From Caldilineaceae bacterium (GTDB lineage Bacteria; Chloroflexota; Anaerolineae; Caldilineales; Caldilineaceae): a stretch of DNA of 64,000 nucleotides. The position numbers were made by a program, and so were the translations under genes. The notes beneath the pieces are model-generated. The model was not told the origin of the DNA and searched no databases. It was given only the letters and a program-made list of their open reading frames with translations. Shown here in pieces: positions 45,404-53,080 of this stretch. Each line of letters begins with the position of its first letter. Within the stretch, counting starts at the first letter, position 1. The stretch covers positions 106,316 to 170,315 of the forward strand of contig JAJEDJ010000004.1 in assembly GCA_022821545.1 (NCBI GenBank), in the 5' to 3' direction.

Positions 45404-45445
45404 AGTGGTTAGTTTTCAGTTTCTAGTTTTTAGTTTTTGGTGACT
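45404..45445. repeat. Heptameric repeat array after the MDR gene
   Basis: Six 7-base units: AGTGGTT, AGTTTTC, AGTTTCT, AGTTTTT, AGTTTTT, GGTGACT. It is the clearest of the period-7 arrays in the window and starts four bases after the stop codon. Confidence 0.7.
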
Positions 45446-45502
45446 GCTGCTCTTGCGGGAATTGACTGAAGATTGGGAAGTTCTGAGTAGTGAGGCGAGC
45501 CT

Positions 45503-45991
45503 ATGGGTACGCGAGCGATGCAGCCCCCGATGGGGCTATATTTTGAGGAGTTTGCGGAGGGTGACGGGTGTGAGAGCGTTGGCCGCACTGTGACCGAGAC
45601 GGATATTGTCAACTTTGCGGCGCTGTCCGGAGACTGGAACCGGATCCACACGGACGCGCATTACAGCCAGGAGCAGATGTTCGGGGAGCGGGTCGCTCAC
45701 GGGCTGCTGGTACTGAGTATCGCCAGCGGACTGGCGGTGCGGATGGGATTCATGGAGGGCACGGTCGAGGCCTTTATGAAGCTGGAGTGGCAGTTCCGGC
45801 GGCCCATTCTTATCGGGGATACGGTGCGTTTGCGGGCGACGGTGCGCGAGAAGAAGCCGATGCGGCGCATGGGCGGCGGGGTGGTGACCTTCAGGATGGA
45901 GGTGCTGAACCAGAAGGATGAAGTCTGCCAGCGCGGCAGTTGGGATATTCTGTGCAAGAACCGGCCCGACGGGGCGGACGCGGAGGCGTGA
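45503..45991 (+). CDS. MaoC-like hot-dog dehydratase
   Basis: 162 residues with the hydratase-2 motif: NFAALSGDWNRIHTDAHYSQ (catalytic Asp/His) and GERVAHGLLVLSIASGL. Members hydrate (R)-specific enoyl-CoA or related thioesters. It is in the same direction as the MDR oxidoreductase about 100 bases upstream, and both act on enoyl-type substrates, so a short acyl-CoA or fatty acid module is plausible. The substrate cannot be read from sequence. Confidence 0.9.
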   Translation: MGTRAMQPPMGLYFEEFAEGDGCESVGRTVTETDIVNFAALSGDWNRIHTDAHYSQEQMFGERVAHGLLVLSIASGLAVRMGFMEGTVEAFMKLEWQFRRPILIGDTVRLRATVREKKPMRRMGGGVVTFRMEVLNQKDEVCQRGSWDILCKNRPDGADAEA

Positions 45992-46009
45992 GGGCGCTCG
46001 CTGCCGCAC

Positions 46010-46558
46010 ATGATTCTCTCCCTGCCTTTCACGCTGGCGTTCGCCCTTCTGCTGGCGCTGCTGGGCGGTCTGCTGCTGTGGCTGGGACGCCGCCAGCGGC
46101 AGAGCAGCGGCTTGCCTGCGGGTACTGTGATTTACCAGGACACCGGGGACTGGCAGGAGACGGAGCGCCCGCTGCGCAGCCGTCGCTACGGGCTGGTGGG
46201 GCGGCCCGATTACCTGGTGCAGACGCGCGACGGGGGCAAAAGCTTCGTCGTGCCTGTGGAGGTGAAGAGTCGGGCCCGCCCGGTCCGGCCTTACGAAAGC
46301 CATATTCTGCAGCTGGCGGCGTACTGTCTGCTGGTTGAGGATAATTTCGACGCTGCGCCCCCCTACGGGCTGCTGCGCTACGCAGACGCTACGCTGCAAA
46401 TCCCTTACACAGACGAACTGCGCGGCCGCGTGCTTGAAGCGGCGGCGGCGATCCGGCTGGCCCGCCGCGCTGCAGATGTGGGCCGCAGCCACGGTGAGCC
46501 GCGGCGCTGCGCGGCCTGCGGGTACCGTTCGGCGTGCGGGTCGGAGGGGCTTTCGTAG
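46010..46558 (+). CDS. Membrane-anchored Cas4-like PD-(D/E)XK nuclease
   Basis: A 182-residue protein. It has an N-terminal membrane segment (LPFTLAFALLLALLGGLLLW), then a Cas4/RecB-type nuclease core: GLVGRPDYLV (Asp67), VPVEVKSRAR (Glu84, Lys86) and QLAAYCLLVE (Gln101). The C-terminus RRCAACGYRSAC gives three cysteines (167, 170, 176). Cas4 proteins use a fourth, N-terminal Cys to hold an Fe-S cluster; none is present there, so the cluster may be missing or differently bound. No CRISPR array or other cas gene is nearby, so this is a solo Cas4-like protein, a form seen in many bacteria. It begins 18 bases after the MaoC gene. Confidence 0.82.
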   Translation: MILSLPFTLAFALLLALLGGLLLWLGRRQRQSSGLPAGTVIYQDTGDWQETERPLRSRRYGLVGRPDYLVQTRDGGKSFVVPVEVKSRARPVRPYESHILQLAAYCLLVEDNFDAAPPYGLLRYADATLQIPYTDELRGRVLEAAAAIRLARRAADVGRSHGEPRRCAACGYRSACGSEGLS

Positions 46559-46594
46559 TGGTTTCCAGTTTTTAGTCTTTGATTCTTAGTAACC
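46557..46594. repeat. Heptameric repeat array after the Cas4-like gene
   Basis: After AGTGGTTTCC come the units AGTTTTT, AGTCTTT, GATTCTT and AGTAACC in 7-base register. It is of the same type as the array at 45404-45445. Confidence 0.55.
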
Positions 46595-46706
46595 CCACTC
46601 GCACGCGCAAGCTCTTGCCCTGATCCCTATTTCGTTTCACATCAGAGGCTAGTGTCCGTACTTTCCCGGGGAGATATGTGAACGGGAAGGTATTTGTCGC
46701 GCTTTT

Positions 46707-47498
46707 CTACCCGAATGAGAGGTATTCCAAGGCGTCTTCTTCGGATTCGGCGCTGGCGCGGCCTCTGACGATCAGCTCGACTACGTCGTCGAGGCCGACT
46801 TCGGAGACGTTGAGGACGCCCTGCCTGCGGCCTCCTTTGAGGACCATGACGCGGTCGCCGATGGCGAGGATGTCGGGCACGCGCTGGGTGATGAGGACGA
46901 CGGAATGACCGCTGTCGCGCAGGTCCCTGATCAGGCGCAGCAGGGTGTTGGCTTCACGGACGCCAAGCGCGGCGGTGGGCTCGTCCATCAGGAGGATTTT
47001 GGCGTCGAAGGCGATGGCTTTGGCGGCGGCCACCATCTGGCGCTGGCCGCCCGACATTCTCTCGACTTTCAGCCTGGGGGAGCTGATATTGATGTTGAGC
47101 CTTTTAAGCAGCGCGGCGGATTCGGCGTACATCTTCTTTTTGTCGAGGATGCTGAGAAAGGGGAGGCCCCTGGTATATTCGCGACCGAGGAAGATGTTGC
47201 GGGCGACGTCCAGGTTGTTGCAGAGGGCCAGGTCCTGGTAGATCATTTCGATGCCGCAGCTGCGGGCATCGCGGGGGTCGCGGATCGACACTTCCTCGCC
47301 GTTTATGATGATCCGGCCGGCGTCGGCGACGTGCGCGCCGCTGAGGATCTTCATCAGGGTGGACTTTCCGGCCGCGTTGTCGCCGACCAGCCCCAGAATC
47401 TCTCCTTCACGTAACTCCAGGTCGACCTGGTTCAGCGCCTGGACGCTGCCAAAGCGCTTGGAAATGCCCTTCATTTGGACGATATGGTCGCTTTCCAA
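46707..47498 (-). CDS. Sugar-type ABC transporter ATP-binding protein (single-domain, FrcA-like)
   Basis: 263 residues. Unlike the usual two-domain RbsA/XylG, this has one ATPase domain, as in FrcA. It has Walker A GDNAAGKST, signature RMSGGQRQMVAAAKA and Walker B ILLMDEPTAAL. The switch histidine after Walker B is replaced: the strand reads VVLITQRVPDIL, where relatives have ISH. This Gln is confirmed by the codon CAG. The TTG start at 47498 has GGAGG at six bases. It is the last gene of the operon permease-permease-lipoprotein-ATPase. Confidence 0.88.
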   Translation of the reverse strand: MESDHIVQMKGISKRFGSVQALNQVDLELREGEILGLVGDNAAGKSTLMKILSGAHVADAGRIIINGEEVSIRDPRDARSCGIEMIYQDLALCNNLDVARNIFLGREYTRGLPFLSILDKKKMYAESAALLKRLNINISSPRLKVERMSGGQRQMVAAAKAIAFDAKILLMDEPTAALGVREANTLLRLIRDLRDSGHSVVLITQRVPDILAIGDRVMVLKGGRRQGVLNVSEVGLDDVVELIVRGRASAESEEDALEYLSFG

Positions 47499-47573
47499 GG
47501 TGATCCTCCTCCGGACAGGAGTTCGCAGAAAGGAGCGGGAGAAGAAGCCTTCTCCCACTCCCTGTTCAGCCGA

Positions 47574-48578
47574 TTACCAGAGATCGGGGAATAGGTCCAC
47601 GTTCTCCTTGGTGATCAGGACGGCGGGCGAAGTCTGCCAGAAGATGACCGGGCGGTTCTCGGCCAGGTCGCGGGCGGACTGGATGATCTTGACGGCGATG
47701 AAGGAAGCGTCGTTGAGGACGGTGCCCCACATTGTGCCGTCGCGAATGGCATCGTATACCTCCTTGGCCCCGCCGTCAACGCCAAGCACTTTGATGGTGT
47801 CGGCCAGACCGGCCTCTGCGATCGCCCTGACTGCGCCGAGGCACATGTCGTCGTTATGGCAGTAGACCATGTGAATCTGGTCCGGGTAGGCGGTGAGGTA
47901 GTTCTCCATCACGGTGCGCGCTTCTTCGCGGTTCCACATGCCGGTGTCCACGGCGACAAGCTCTCTGCCCGGGCAGTTCTCGGCGACGTATTCGCGGGCG
48001 GAGGAGCGCTGCGGCACAAGGCCATGGCCGGTGGCGCCTTCGATGATGACCCACCCCTGGCCGTCTTCCAGGGCCTGGCAAACGGCCATGCCGGCGGTCT
48101 TGCCCTCAGCCCAGCCGGACGAACCGATCATCGTGTTGACGTAGCCGAGCCCCTCTTCGTCAAGATCGGCGCCTTCGGCGATCACGGGGATGCCGGCCTC
48201 CTGGGCTTCGCGGAGGGCATCGTTGAGCGCGGAGGTGTCATAGGGAACGAGGGCGATCACGTCGTACTGCTTGGTGATGCAGTCTTCGATCAGGCGGATT
48301 TCGTTGGGTATGTCGCCCTGGGTATCGTACACGTCATAGGTGAAGCCGAAAACTTCGGCCTCCTTTCCGGCCAGGGTGACCTTGGCGGTCGAGTAGGGAT
48401 GGCCGAGCTCAATGATGTGGCAGATGCGCAGATCCTGCGCCAGGGGCCAATCTTTGGCTTCGGTCTGCACGGGCGCGGCTCCGTCTGCCGTCACCATCTG
48501 GCCGTCAGGCATCACGCAGGCCGCCATCAGGACTGCGAAGATCAGAACGGCGATCACAACTCCGAAACGCTTCTTCAT
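47574..48578 (-). CDS. Sugar ABC transporter substrate-binding lipoprotein
   Basis: A 334-residue Peripla_BP_4 protein. A lipoprotein signal ends VLMAAC (Cys21). The mature part opens RICHIIELGHPYSTAKV and has the DVIALVPYDTSALNDALREA segment, PVIAEGADL, the YCHNDDMCLGAVRAI hinge motif and a C-terminal DASFIAVKIIQSA. This is the ribose/autoinducer-2/rhamnose type of periplasmic binding protein. It is encoded between the second permease and the ATPase. The sugar is not identified. Confidence 0.9.
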   Translation of the reverse strand: MKKRFGVVIAVLIFAVLMAACVMPDGQMVTADGAAPVQTEAKDWPLAQDLRICHIIELGHPYSTAKVTLAGKEAEVFGFTYDVYDTQGDIPNEIRLIEDCITKQYDVIALVPYDTSALNDALREAQEAGIPVIAEGADLDEEGLGYVNTMIGSSGWAEGKTAGMAVCQALEDGQGWVIIEGATGHGLVPQRSSAREYVAENCPGRELVAVDTGMWNREEARTVMENYLTAYPDQIHMVYCHNDDMCLGAVRAIAEAGLADTIKVLGVDGGAKEVYDAIRDGTMWGTVLNDASFIAVKIIQSARDLAENRPVIFWQTSPAVLITKENVDLFPDLW

Positions 48579-48718
48579 TTCCGCTCTCCTTTGTCTGAAT
48601 AAGAGTGTCCACGCGGGTCGATTTCGGATCAGATGCGCGGGAGAAACGCCTCCCTCCGGATGAGAACTCCGTTTTCCCAGTAGGCTCTCCTTTCACCTGG
48701 CGCCGGCCGGAGGCTTGC

Positions 48719-48742
48719 GCGGCCCCAAAAGCGGGGCGCCGC
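48719..48742 (-). other. GC-rich hairpin between permease and binding-protein genes
   Basis: The strand can pair GCGG-CCCC with GGGG-CCGC around an AAAAGC loop, with a 2-base bulge. It lies in the 183-base gap between the second permease gene and the lipoprotein gene. It may stabilise or process the mRNA; such intercistronic hairpins are common before high-level binding-protein genes. Confidence 0.35.
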
Positions 48743-48761
48743 AGAAGCCCGGCCGTTACGG

Positions 48762-49796
48762 TCAGGCCGTGCGGCGTCTGCGATTCATGTAGACGTCCGA
48801 GACGACAACGGAAACGAGTATGACGCCCTGGATCACCCATTGCCAGTAGGCGCTGACGCCGAGAAGGTTGAGCGAGTTGCGGACGACGCCCAGGAACATG
48901 ACGCCGGCAACGGCGCCGAGGACGTTGCCCACGCCTCCGAACAGGGACGTGCCGCCGATAACGGTGGCGGAGATGGCGAAGAGGGCGGTGTCTCTGCCGA
49001 CGCCGGGATTGGCGCTGACGGCGCGGGAGGCAAGCAGCACGCCGGCGATGCCGCTGCAGAGACCGGCCACGACGAAGGAAAGCGCAAAGAGACGATTCAC
49101 GTTGAGGCCGGCCCGGTGCGACGCGTCCGAGTTGCCGCCGATGGCGTACCAGTAGGTGCCGAGGCTGGTCTGCGTCATGATCCAATGGGCGATGATGCCG
49201 ATGCCGAAGAAGGCCAGGGCGGGAAACTCGAAGAGACCCAACTTGGCGGACCCCATCCAGCCGAACCCGTCAGCATGGCCGTAGATCGTCGTTTCGTCGG
49301 AGATGATGAATGTCAGCCCCTTGACCGCGACCATCGTGGAAAGGGTGGCGATGAAGAAGTTGACCTTCATCCTGGTCACAACAAAGCCGTTGACGATGCC
49401 GACAGCGGCTCCGGCGAGGATGCCCAGCAGGGCCGCCATTGGAACGCCCAGGTCCTGGGACAGGGCAAAGACCACGCCGGCCAGCGCAAGGGTGGCGCCG
49501 ACGCCGAGATCGATTCCCCAGGCGATCATCAGGATGGTCAGGCCGATGGAGATGATCCCGTCGATCGAGAACTGGGTCGTCATCTGGGTGATGTTGCGTT
49601 CGGTGGCGAAGAAGGGGACGAAAAGGACGGCGTAGGTGAGCGCGAGCCCGAGGAGGACAAAGGCGCGGTACTCGATGAGCCATTGGAGCAGCTCACCCCA
49701 TCTTCCGGGCGACGCCCCTGCCGGCTCCGGGGAAGCGGCTTCGCTCTGCCCGGTCTCGACTGCGGGTTGCTCTTGCGGCGTTGGGTTTTCGGCCAT
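48762..49796 (-). CDS. Sugar ABC transporter permease (RbsC family)
   Basis: A 344-residue inner-membrane permease of the BPD_transp_2 family. A cytoplasmic Pro/Glu/Ala-rich leader of about 35 residues is followed by about nine membrane segments. The motifs are GAAVGIVNGFVVTRMKVNFFIATLSTM, ALSFVVAGLCSGIAGVLLASR and a C-terminal GGTSLFGGVGNVLGAVAGV. It ends RRRR-like in the cytoplasm. The preceding permease gene lies 95 bases upstream and both belong to one transporter. Confidence 0.9.
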   Translation of the reverse strand: MAENPTPQEQPAVETGQSEAASPEPAGASPGRWGELLQWLIEYRAFVLLGLALTYAVLFVPFFATERNITQMTTQFSIDGIISIGLTILMIAWGIDLGVGATLALAGVVFALSQDLGVPMAALLGILAGAAVGIVNGFVVTRMKVNFFIATLSTMVAVKGLTFIISDETTIYGHADGFGWMGSAKLGLFEFPALAFFGIGIIAHWIMTQTSLGTYWYAIGGNSDASHRAGLNVNRLFALSFVVAGLCSGIAGVLLASRAVSANPGVGRDTALFAISATVIGGTSLFGGVGNVLGAVAGVMFLGVVRNSLNLLGVSAYWQWVIQGVILVSVVVSDVYMNRRRRTA

Positions 49797-49891
49797 GAAA
49801 GACCTCGTGCGTTCGCAACAGATTGGCTAAGGAGTGCAAGCTGCCCCGGACCGTGGTGAGCGGAAACTGGCCGCGATCCAGTCGCCCCCGG

Positions 49892-50908
49892 TCACAGACT
49901 TTCGGTCTCCGTTTTCTTTTGCCTACCCATTACCTGGATGGCAACCAGGCTGGCGGTTACAACTCCCTGGACAACAAGCTGTGTTTCCGGTTCAAAGCCG
50001 AGGATCGTAAGCGAGTTGTTGAGTAAGGCGACGAGGATCGCGCCCCAAACGCCCCTGGCGACGCTGCCTCTTCCGCCAAAGATATAGTTTCCGCCGAGGA
50101 CGGATGCGGTAATGGCGTGGAATTCGTAGTTGAGCCCGATGAAGTAGTGGCCGGAGCCGGCGCGGGCGCTGACGACCATGGCGGCGACTGCTGAACAGAC
50201 ACCGGTGGCGATATACATCAGGGTCCGGTAGAGGGGGACGCGTACACCGGCCAGCTTGGCCGCTTCTTCATCGCCGCCGATGGCGTACACGCGGGCGCCC
50301 AGGGTTGTTTCGGACAGAACCAGGTGCATGACCAGGGCAAGGGCCAGGAAGATAATTGTAGGGACCGCGAACGGGCCGATAAACCCATCGGCAATCAGAA
50401 GGAATGGGCTGTTGCGAGGGACTCTGTAGTAGTAGCCGCCGGCGCTCAGGAGGGCGATGCCCTGGAAGATGGTCATGGTGCCCAGGGTAGTAAGCATGGG
50501 ATTGGCCTTGAGCCTGCCGACTAGGAAGCCGTTGAATATGCCGGTTGCCAGTCCGATTGCGAGGCCGAAGATGCAGGTGGTCGCGATCCCGGCGCCGCCC
50601 TCGAGCATGGCGACCATGGTGACGCTGATCAGGGACACGATGGCGCCAACGGAGAGGTCGAAGCTGCCGCTGATCATCATCCAGCAGACGCCCACTGTCA
50701 CGATGCCGTTGATCGAGGACTGGCGGAGTACGTTGATCAGATTGCGGGTTGTCAGAAAGCGGGGGTTCAGAATGCCCATCAAGACGACGAGGGCGACGGT
50801 GAGGACGACCTGCGGTTCCCGCAACAGGAAGTTGCCGAGGGCGTTCAGCTGGCCGTTGCCGCGCAGTCTGCCCGGTATGGAAGCTGGTGTGAAGGAGGAA
50901 AAGCTCAT
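49892..50908 (-). CDS. Sugar ABC transporter permease (RbsC family), first gene of the operon
   Basis: A 338-residue inner-membrane permease, paralogous to the downstream one: VGVCWMMISGSFDLSVGAIV, GLATGIFNGFLVGRLKANPMLTTLGTM and GGNYIFGGRGSVARGVWGAI. About nine membrane segments are present. It is encoded first in the operon, 74 bases downstream of a good promoter. Two different permeases of this family in one operon suggest a heterodimer channel, with a single-domain ATPase as motor. Confidence 0.9.
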   Translation of the reverse strand: MSFSSFTPASIPGRLRGNGQLNALGNFLLREPQVVLTVALVVLMGILNPRFLTTRNLINVLRQSSINGIVTVGVCWMMISGSFDLSVGAIVSLISVTMVAMLEGGAGIATTCIFGLAIGLATGIFNGFLVGRLKANPMLTTLGTMTIFQGIALLSAGGYYYRVPRNSPFLLIADGFIGPFAVPTIIFLALALVMHLVLSETTLGARVYAIGGDEEAAKLAGVRVPLYRTLMYIATGVCSAVAAMVVSARAGSGHYFIGLNYEFHAITASVLGGNYIFGGRGSVARGVWGAILVALLNNSLTILGFEPETQLVVQGVVTASLVAIQVMGRQKKTETESL

Positions 50909-51209
50909 GCTTGATCTGCTGCGATTGCCTGGCAGGTAAAGGGTTCTTCCCGGCTGCCGTCGCCGGACTTCGGCATGGGAAGAGCATAAGGATAACAGTA
51001 TTATCTGTCAAGGACGTTTCAGTGGTTCGGGGGGACCCTTGCTGAGCGCATGGTATCCCAACCACCTTGCATTAAGTTCCGCCTTAGCAGAAACTACCTT
51101 GGAGCAGGCAGCGGCCCTTCCCGCTTACTTTTCAGCGAAATCGTCCGCAGAATTGGGAGAAGATAAGACAGCACGCCACGGTGGCCGCCTGCCAAAGGAG
51201 GGGATGGAC
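50909..51209. other. Divergent intergenic region, sugar ABC operon / LRR lipoprotein
   Basis: A 301-base gap holding a strong predicted promoter with a palindrome for the ABC operon. The stretch 51039-51209 is open in the LRR gene frame but has no membrane or LRR character and is not considered coding. Confidence 0.5.
50983..51011 (-). promoter_or_regulatory. Promoter with palindrome of the sugar ABC operon
   Basis: On the minus strand a perfect TTGACA (51006-51011) and TATGCT (50983-50988) are 17 bases apart. The spacer holds the inverted repeat GATAA-CAGTA-TTATC (50991-51005), a candidate operator for a sugar-responsive repressor. Confidence 0.55.
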
Positions 51210-52727
51210 ATGAAGAGGGTGTGGTTGACTCTGTGTGCGGTGACGGTGTTTGTGTCGGCCTGCGCGACCGAAACATTTCCACATCTGATACCTTCTACGG
51301 AAGAGCCCACAGACCGGAATCCGGCGGCAGCGGAGGAACGAGCCGCGCTGGCGGCCCTCTACGAGGCGACCGACGGGGCGAACTGGACGCACAGCGACAA
51401 CTGGCTGAGCGATGCGCCGGTCGCTGCCTGGTACGGCGTCGTCACCGACGGCAGTGGCCGCGTAACTGAACTGAACCTCCCGGCGAACGGATTGAGCGGG
51501 CCGGTCCCCGACCTGAGCGCTCTCACCAGCCTGACGAGACTAACCCTCCAGACCAACCAGCTGCACGGGGCGATCCCCGACCTGAGCGCTCTCACCGGCC
51601 TGATTTGGCTGGACCTCGGTCACAACCGGTTGCGCGGGACGATTCCCGATCTGAGCGCGCTCACCGGCCTATCGAGACTTTTCCTGGGCGTCAACGGGTT
51701 GAGCGGCCCGATCCCCGATCTGAGCGCACTCACGAACCTGACAAGGGTGGATCTTGAGTCCAACCAGTTGAGCGGGCCGCTCCCCGACCTGAGCGCACTC
51801 ACGAAGCTGACAAGGCTGGACCTTGCCTCCAACCAGTTAAGCGGACCGGTCCCCGACCTGGGCGCGCTCGCCAACCTGACGGAGCTCGATCTCGGCGGCA
51901 ACCGGCTGAGCGGACCCGTCCCGGACATGAGCGCACTGGTCGACCTGATAAGTCTGTCCCTCATGGACAATCAGTTATGCCTGCCTGAAGACATGGGCTT
52001 GACCGGTCTGAATGAAGTTGCGGCCGCCCACGTGCGGAGCCTGCGTCTGCCCTCCTGCACAGGCGCCCAGGGCCCGCAGACGCCGCCGCCCCCACCGAAT
52101 ATGGCCGCGCTGGAGGAAAGAGCCGCGCTGACCGCCCTCTACCAGGCAACCAATGGCGGCAACTGGACGCACAGCGACAACTGGCTGAGCGATGCGCCGG
52201 TCGCTGCCTGGTACGGCGTCGTCACCGACGGCAGTGGCCGCGTAACTGAACTGAGCCTCCCGGCGAACGGGTTGATCGGGCCGATCCCCGACCTGAGCGC
52301 TCTCACCAGCCTGACGTATCTGGACCTCGGTTACAACCGGCTGAGCGGGTCGATCCCGGACATGAGCGCGCTGGTCGGCCTGTCCTGGCTCTCCCTCGAT
52401 CACAATCAGTTGACAGGGCCGATTCCGGATCTGGGCGCTCTCACGAGCCTATCCAGGCTTTTCCTCGGCGCCAACGGGTTGGCCGGGCCGATACCGGATA
52501 TGAGCGCCCTCACGAGTCTGACGTATCTGGGCCTCGGCCACAACCAGCTGACCGGCCCGGTACCGGATTTGGGCTCCCTTACCAGCCTCACGTGGCTGGA
52601 CCTGAGGGGCAATCTGTTGTGCCTGCCCGAAGCAGCATTGTTGTCCGGCCCGAATGAGGTTGCGTCCGACCACTTGAAGAGCCTGAATCTGCCGGCCTGC
52701 AGGAATTCCGTTCCCGTTGAATCTTGA
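51210..52727 (+). CDS. Leucine-rich-repeat lipoprotein, duplicated architecture
   Basis: 505 residues. A lipoprotein signal ends VFVSAC (Cys18). Two copies of one module follow: a cap (ERAALAALYEATDGANWTHS and DNWLSDAPVAAWYGV) and then plant-type LRRs of 23 residues, consensus LSGPIPDLSALTSLTxLDLG. Copy one has about eight LRRs and ends in QLCLPEDMGL; copy two has about five or six and ends in LLCLPEAALL. ATG 51210 (the second in ATGGACATG) has GGAGG at eight bases; the first ATG is too close to it. Such proteins bind other surface molecules. The two caps are almost identical in DNA, 780 bases apart. Confidence 0.88.
   Translation: MKRVWLTLCAVTVFVSACATETFPHLIPSTEEPTDRNPAAAEERAALAALYEATDGANWTHSDNWLSDAPVAAWYGVVTDGSGRVTELNLPANGLSGPVPDLSALTSLTRLTLQTNQLHGAIPDLSALTGLIWLDLGHNRLRGTIPDLSALTGLSRLFLGVNGLSGPIPDLSALTNLTRVDLESNQLSGPLPDLSALTKLTRLDLASNQLSGPVPDLGALANLTELDLGGNRLSGPVPDMSALVDLISLSLMDNQLCLPEDMGLTGLNEVAAAHVRSLRLPSCTGAQGPQTPPPPPNMAALEERAALTALYQATNGGNWTHSDNWLSDAPVAAWYGVVTDGSGRVTELSLPANGLIGPIPDLSALTSLTYLDLGYNRLSGSIPDMSALVGLSWLSLDHNQLTGPIPDLGALTSLSRLFLGANGLAGPIPDMSALTSLTYLGLGHNQLTGPVPDLGSLTSLTWLDLRGNLLCLPEAALLSGPNEVASDHLKSLNLPACRNSVPVES
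51381..51534. repeat. Direct repeat copy 1 within the LRR gene
   Basis: Matches 52161-52314 at a constant offset of 780 bases (260 codons) with only a few substitutions. The first 90 bases differ at none or one position. It encodes the cap and the first LRR. Confidence 0.8.
52161..52314. repeat. Direct repeat copy 2 within the LRR gene
   Basis: Partner of 51381-51534. The near identity at silent positions points to a recent in-gene duplication or conversion. Confidence 0.8.
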
Positions 52728-52756
52728 GCGGCATTCTTCAAGTGTCAACTGCCTGG

Positions 52757-52820
52757 CCTGATGCCCTCGGTGGTTAGCACTACAACCGCTCCTTGATGAG
52801 TGCGGACGACCGCGGTTGTG
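52757..52820. repeat. Possible dispersed repeat, left of the ATPase cassette
   Basis: Contains CGGTGGTTAG and, about 30 bases on, CGGACGACCGCGGTTGT. The same words (CGGTGGTTAG, CGGACCACGGTTGT) occur in the same order at 55286-55346. It also has ACAACCGC/GCGGTTGT inverted arms (52782-52789, 52812-52819). It may be a REP-like element. Confidence 0.4.
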
Positions 52821-52968
52821 ATAACAGAAAACGGGACAAGAAAAGGACCATTCAGACACGAATGGTCAGATGGAAAACATGGCGAAGGGGATGACAGGAA
52901 AGCAGTTGCGCTATAAGGATCTGATTGCGGGAGGGCCTGCCTACCCGGAGCGGCAAGTCTCCCCATTG

Positions 52969-52997
52969 TTTACGCATCACTGATTCCTGTATACAAT
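52969..52997 (+). promoter_or_regulatory. Promoter candidate of the ATPase cassette
   Basis: TTTACG (52969-52974), 17 bases, TACAAT (52992-52997). The start of transcription would be about 75 bases before the ATPase start codon. Confidence 0.5.
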
Positions 52998-53080
52998 CTG
53001 CAGTGAAGCCAAGCTGGTGCCTCACCATATTTTCTCTATGTTGAAATTCGCTGCTGCGGTTAGTGGGGGTACGGTCCATC

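Larger units (their letters stand above)
52728..53080. other. Intergenic region before the ATPase cassette
   Basis: A 353-base gap. It contains a possible dispersed-repeat copy (52757-52820) and a promoter candidate for the ATPase gene (52969-52997). No gene was recognised. Confidence 0.45.

Noticed and set aside
46010..46558. CRISPR-Cas locus suggested by the Cas4-like gene
   Set aside because: No array of direct repeats with spacers and no other cas gene is present; the protein is membrane anchored.
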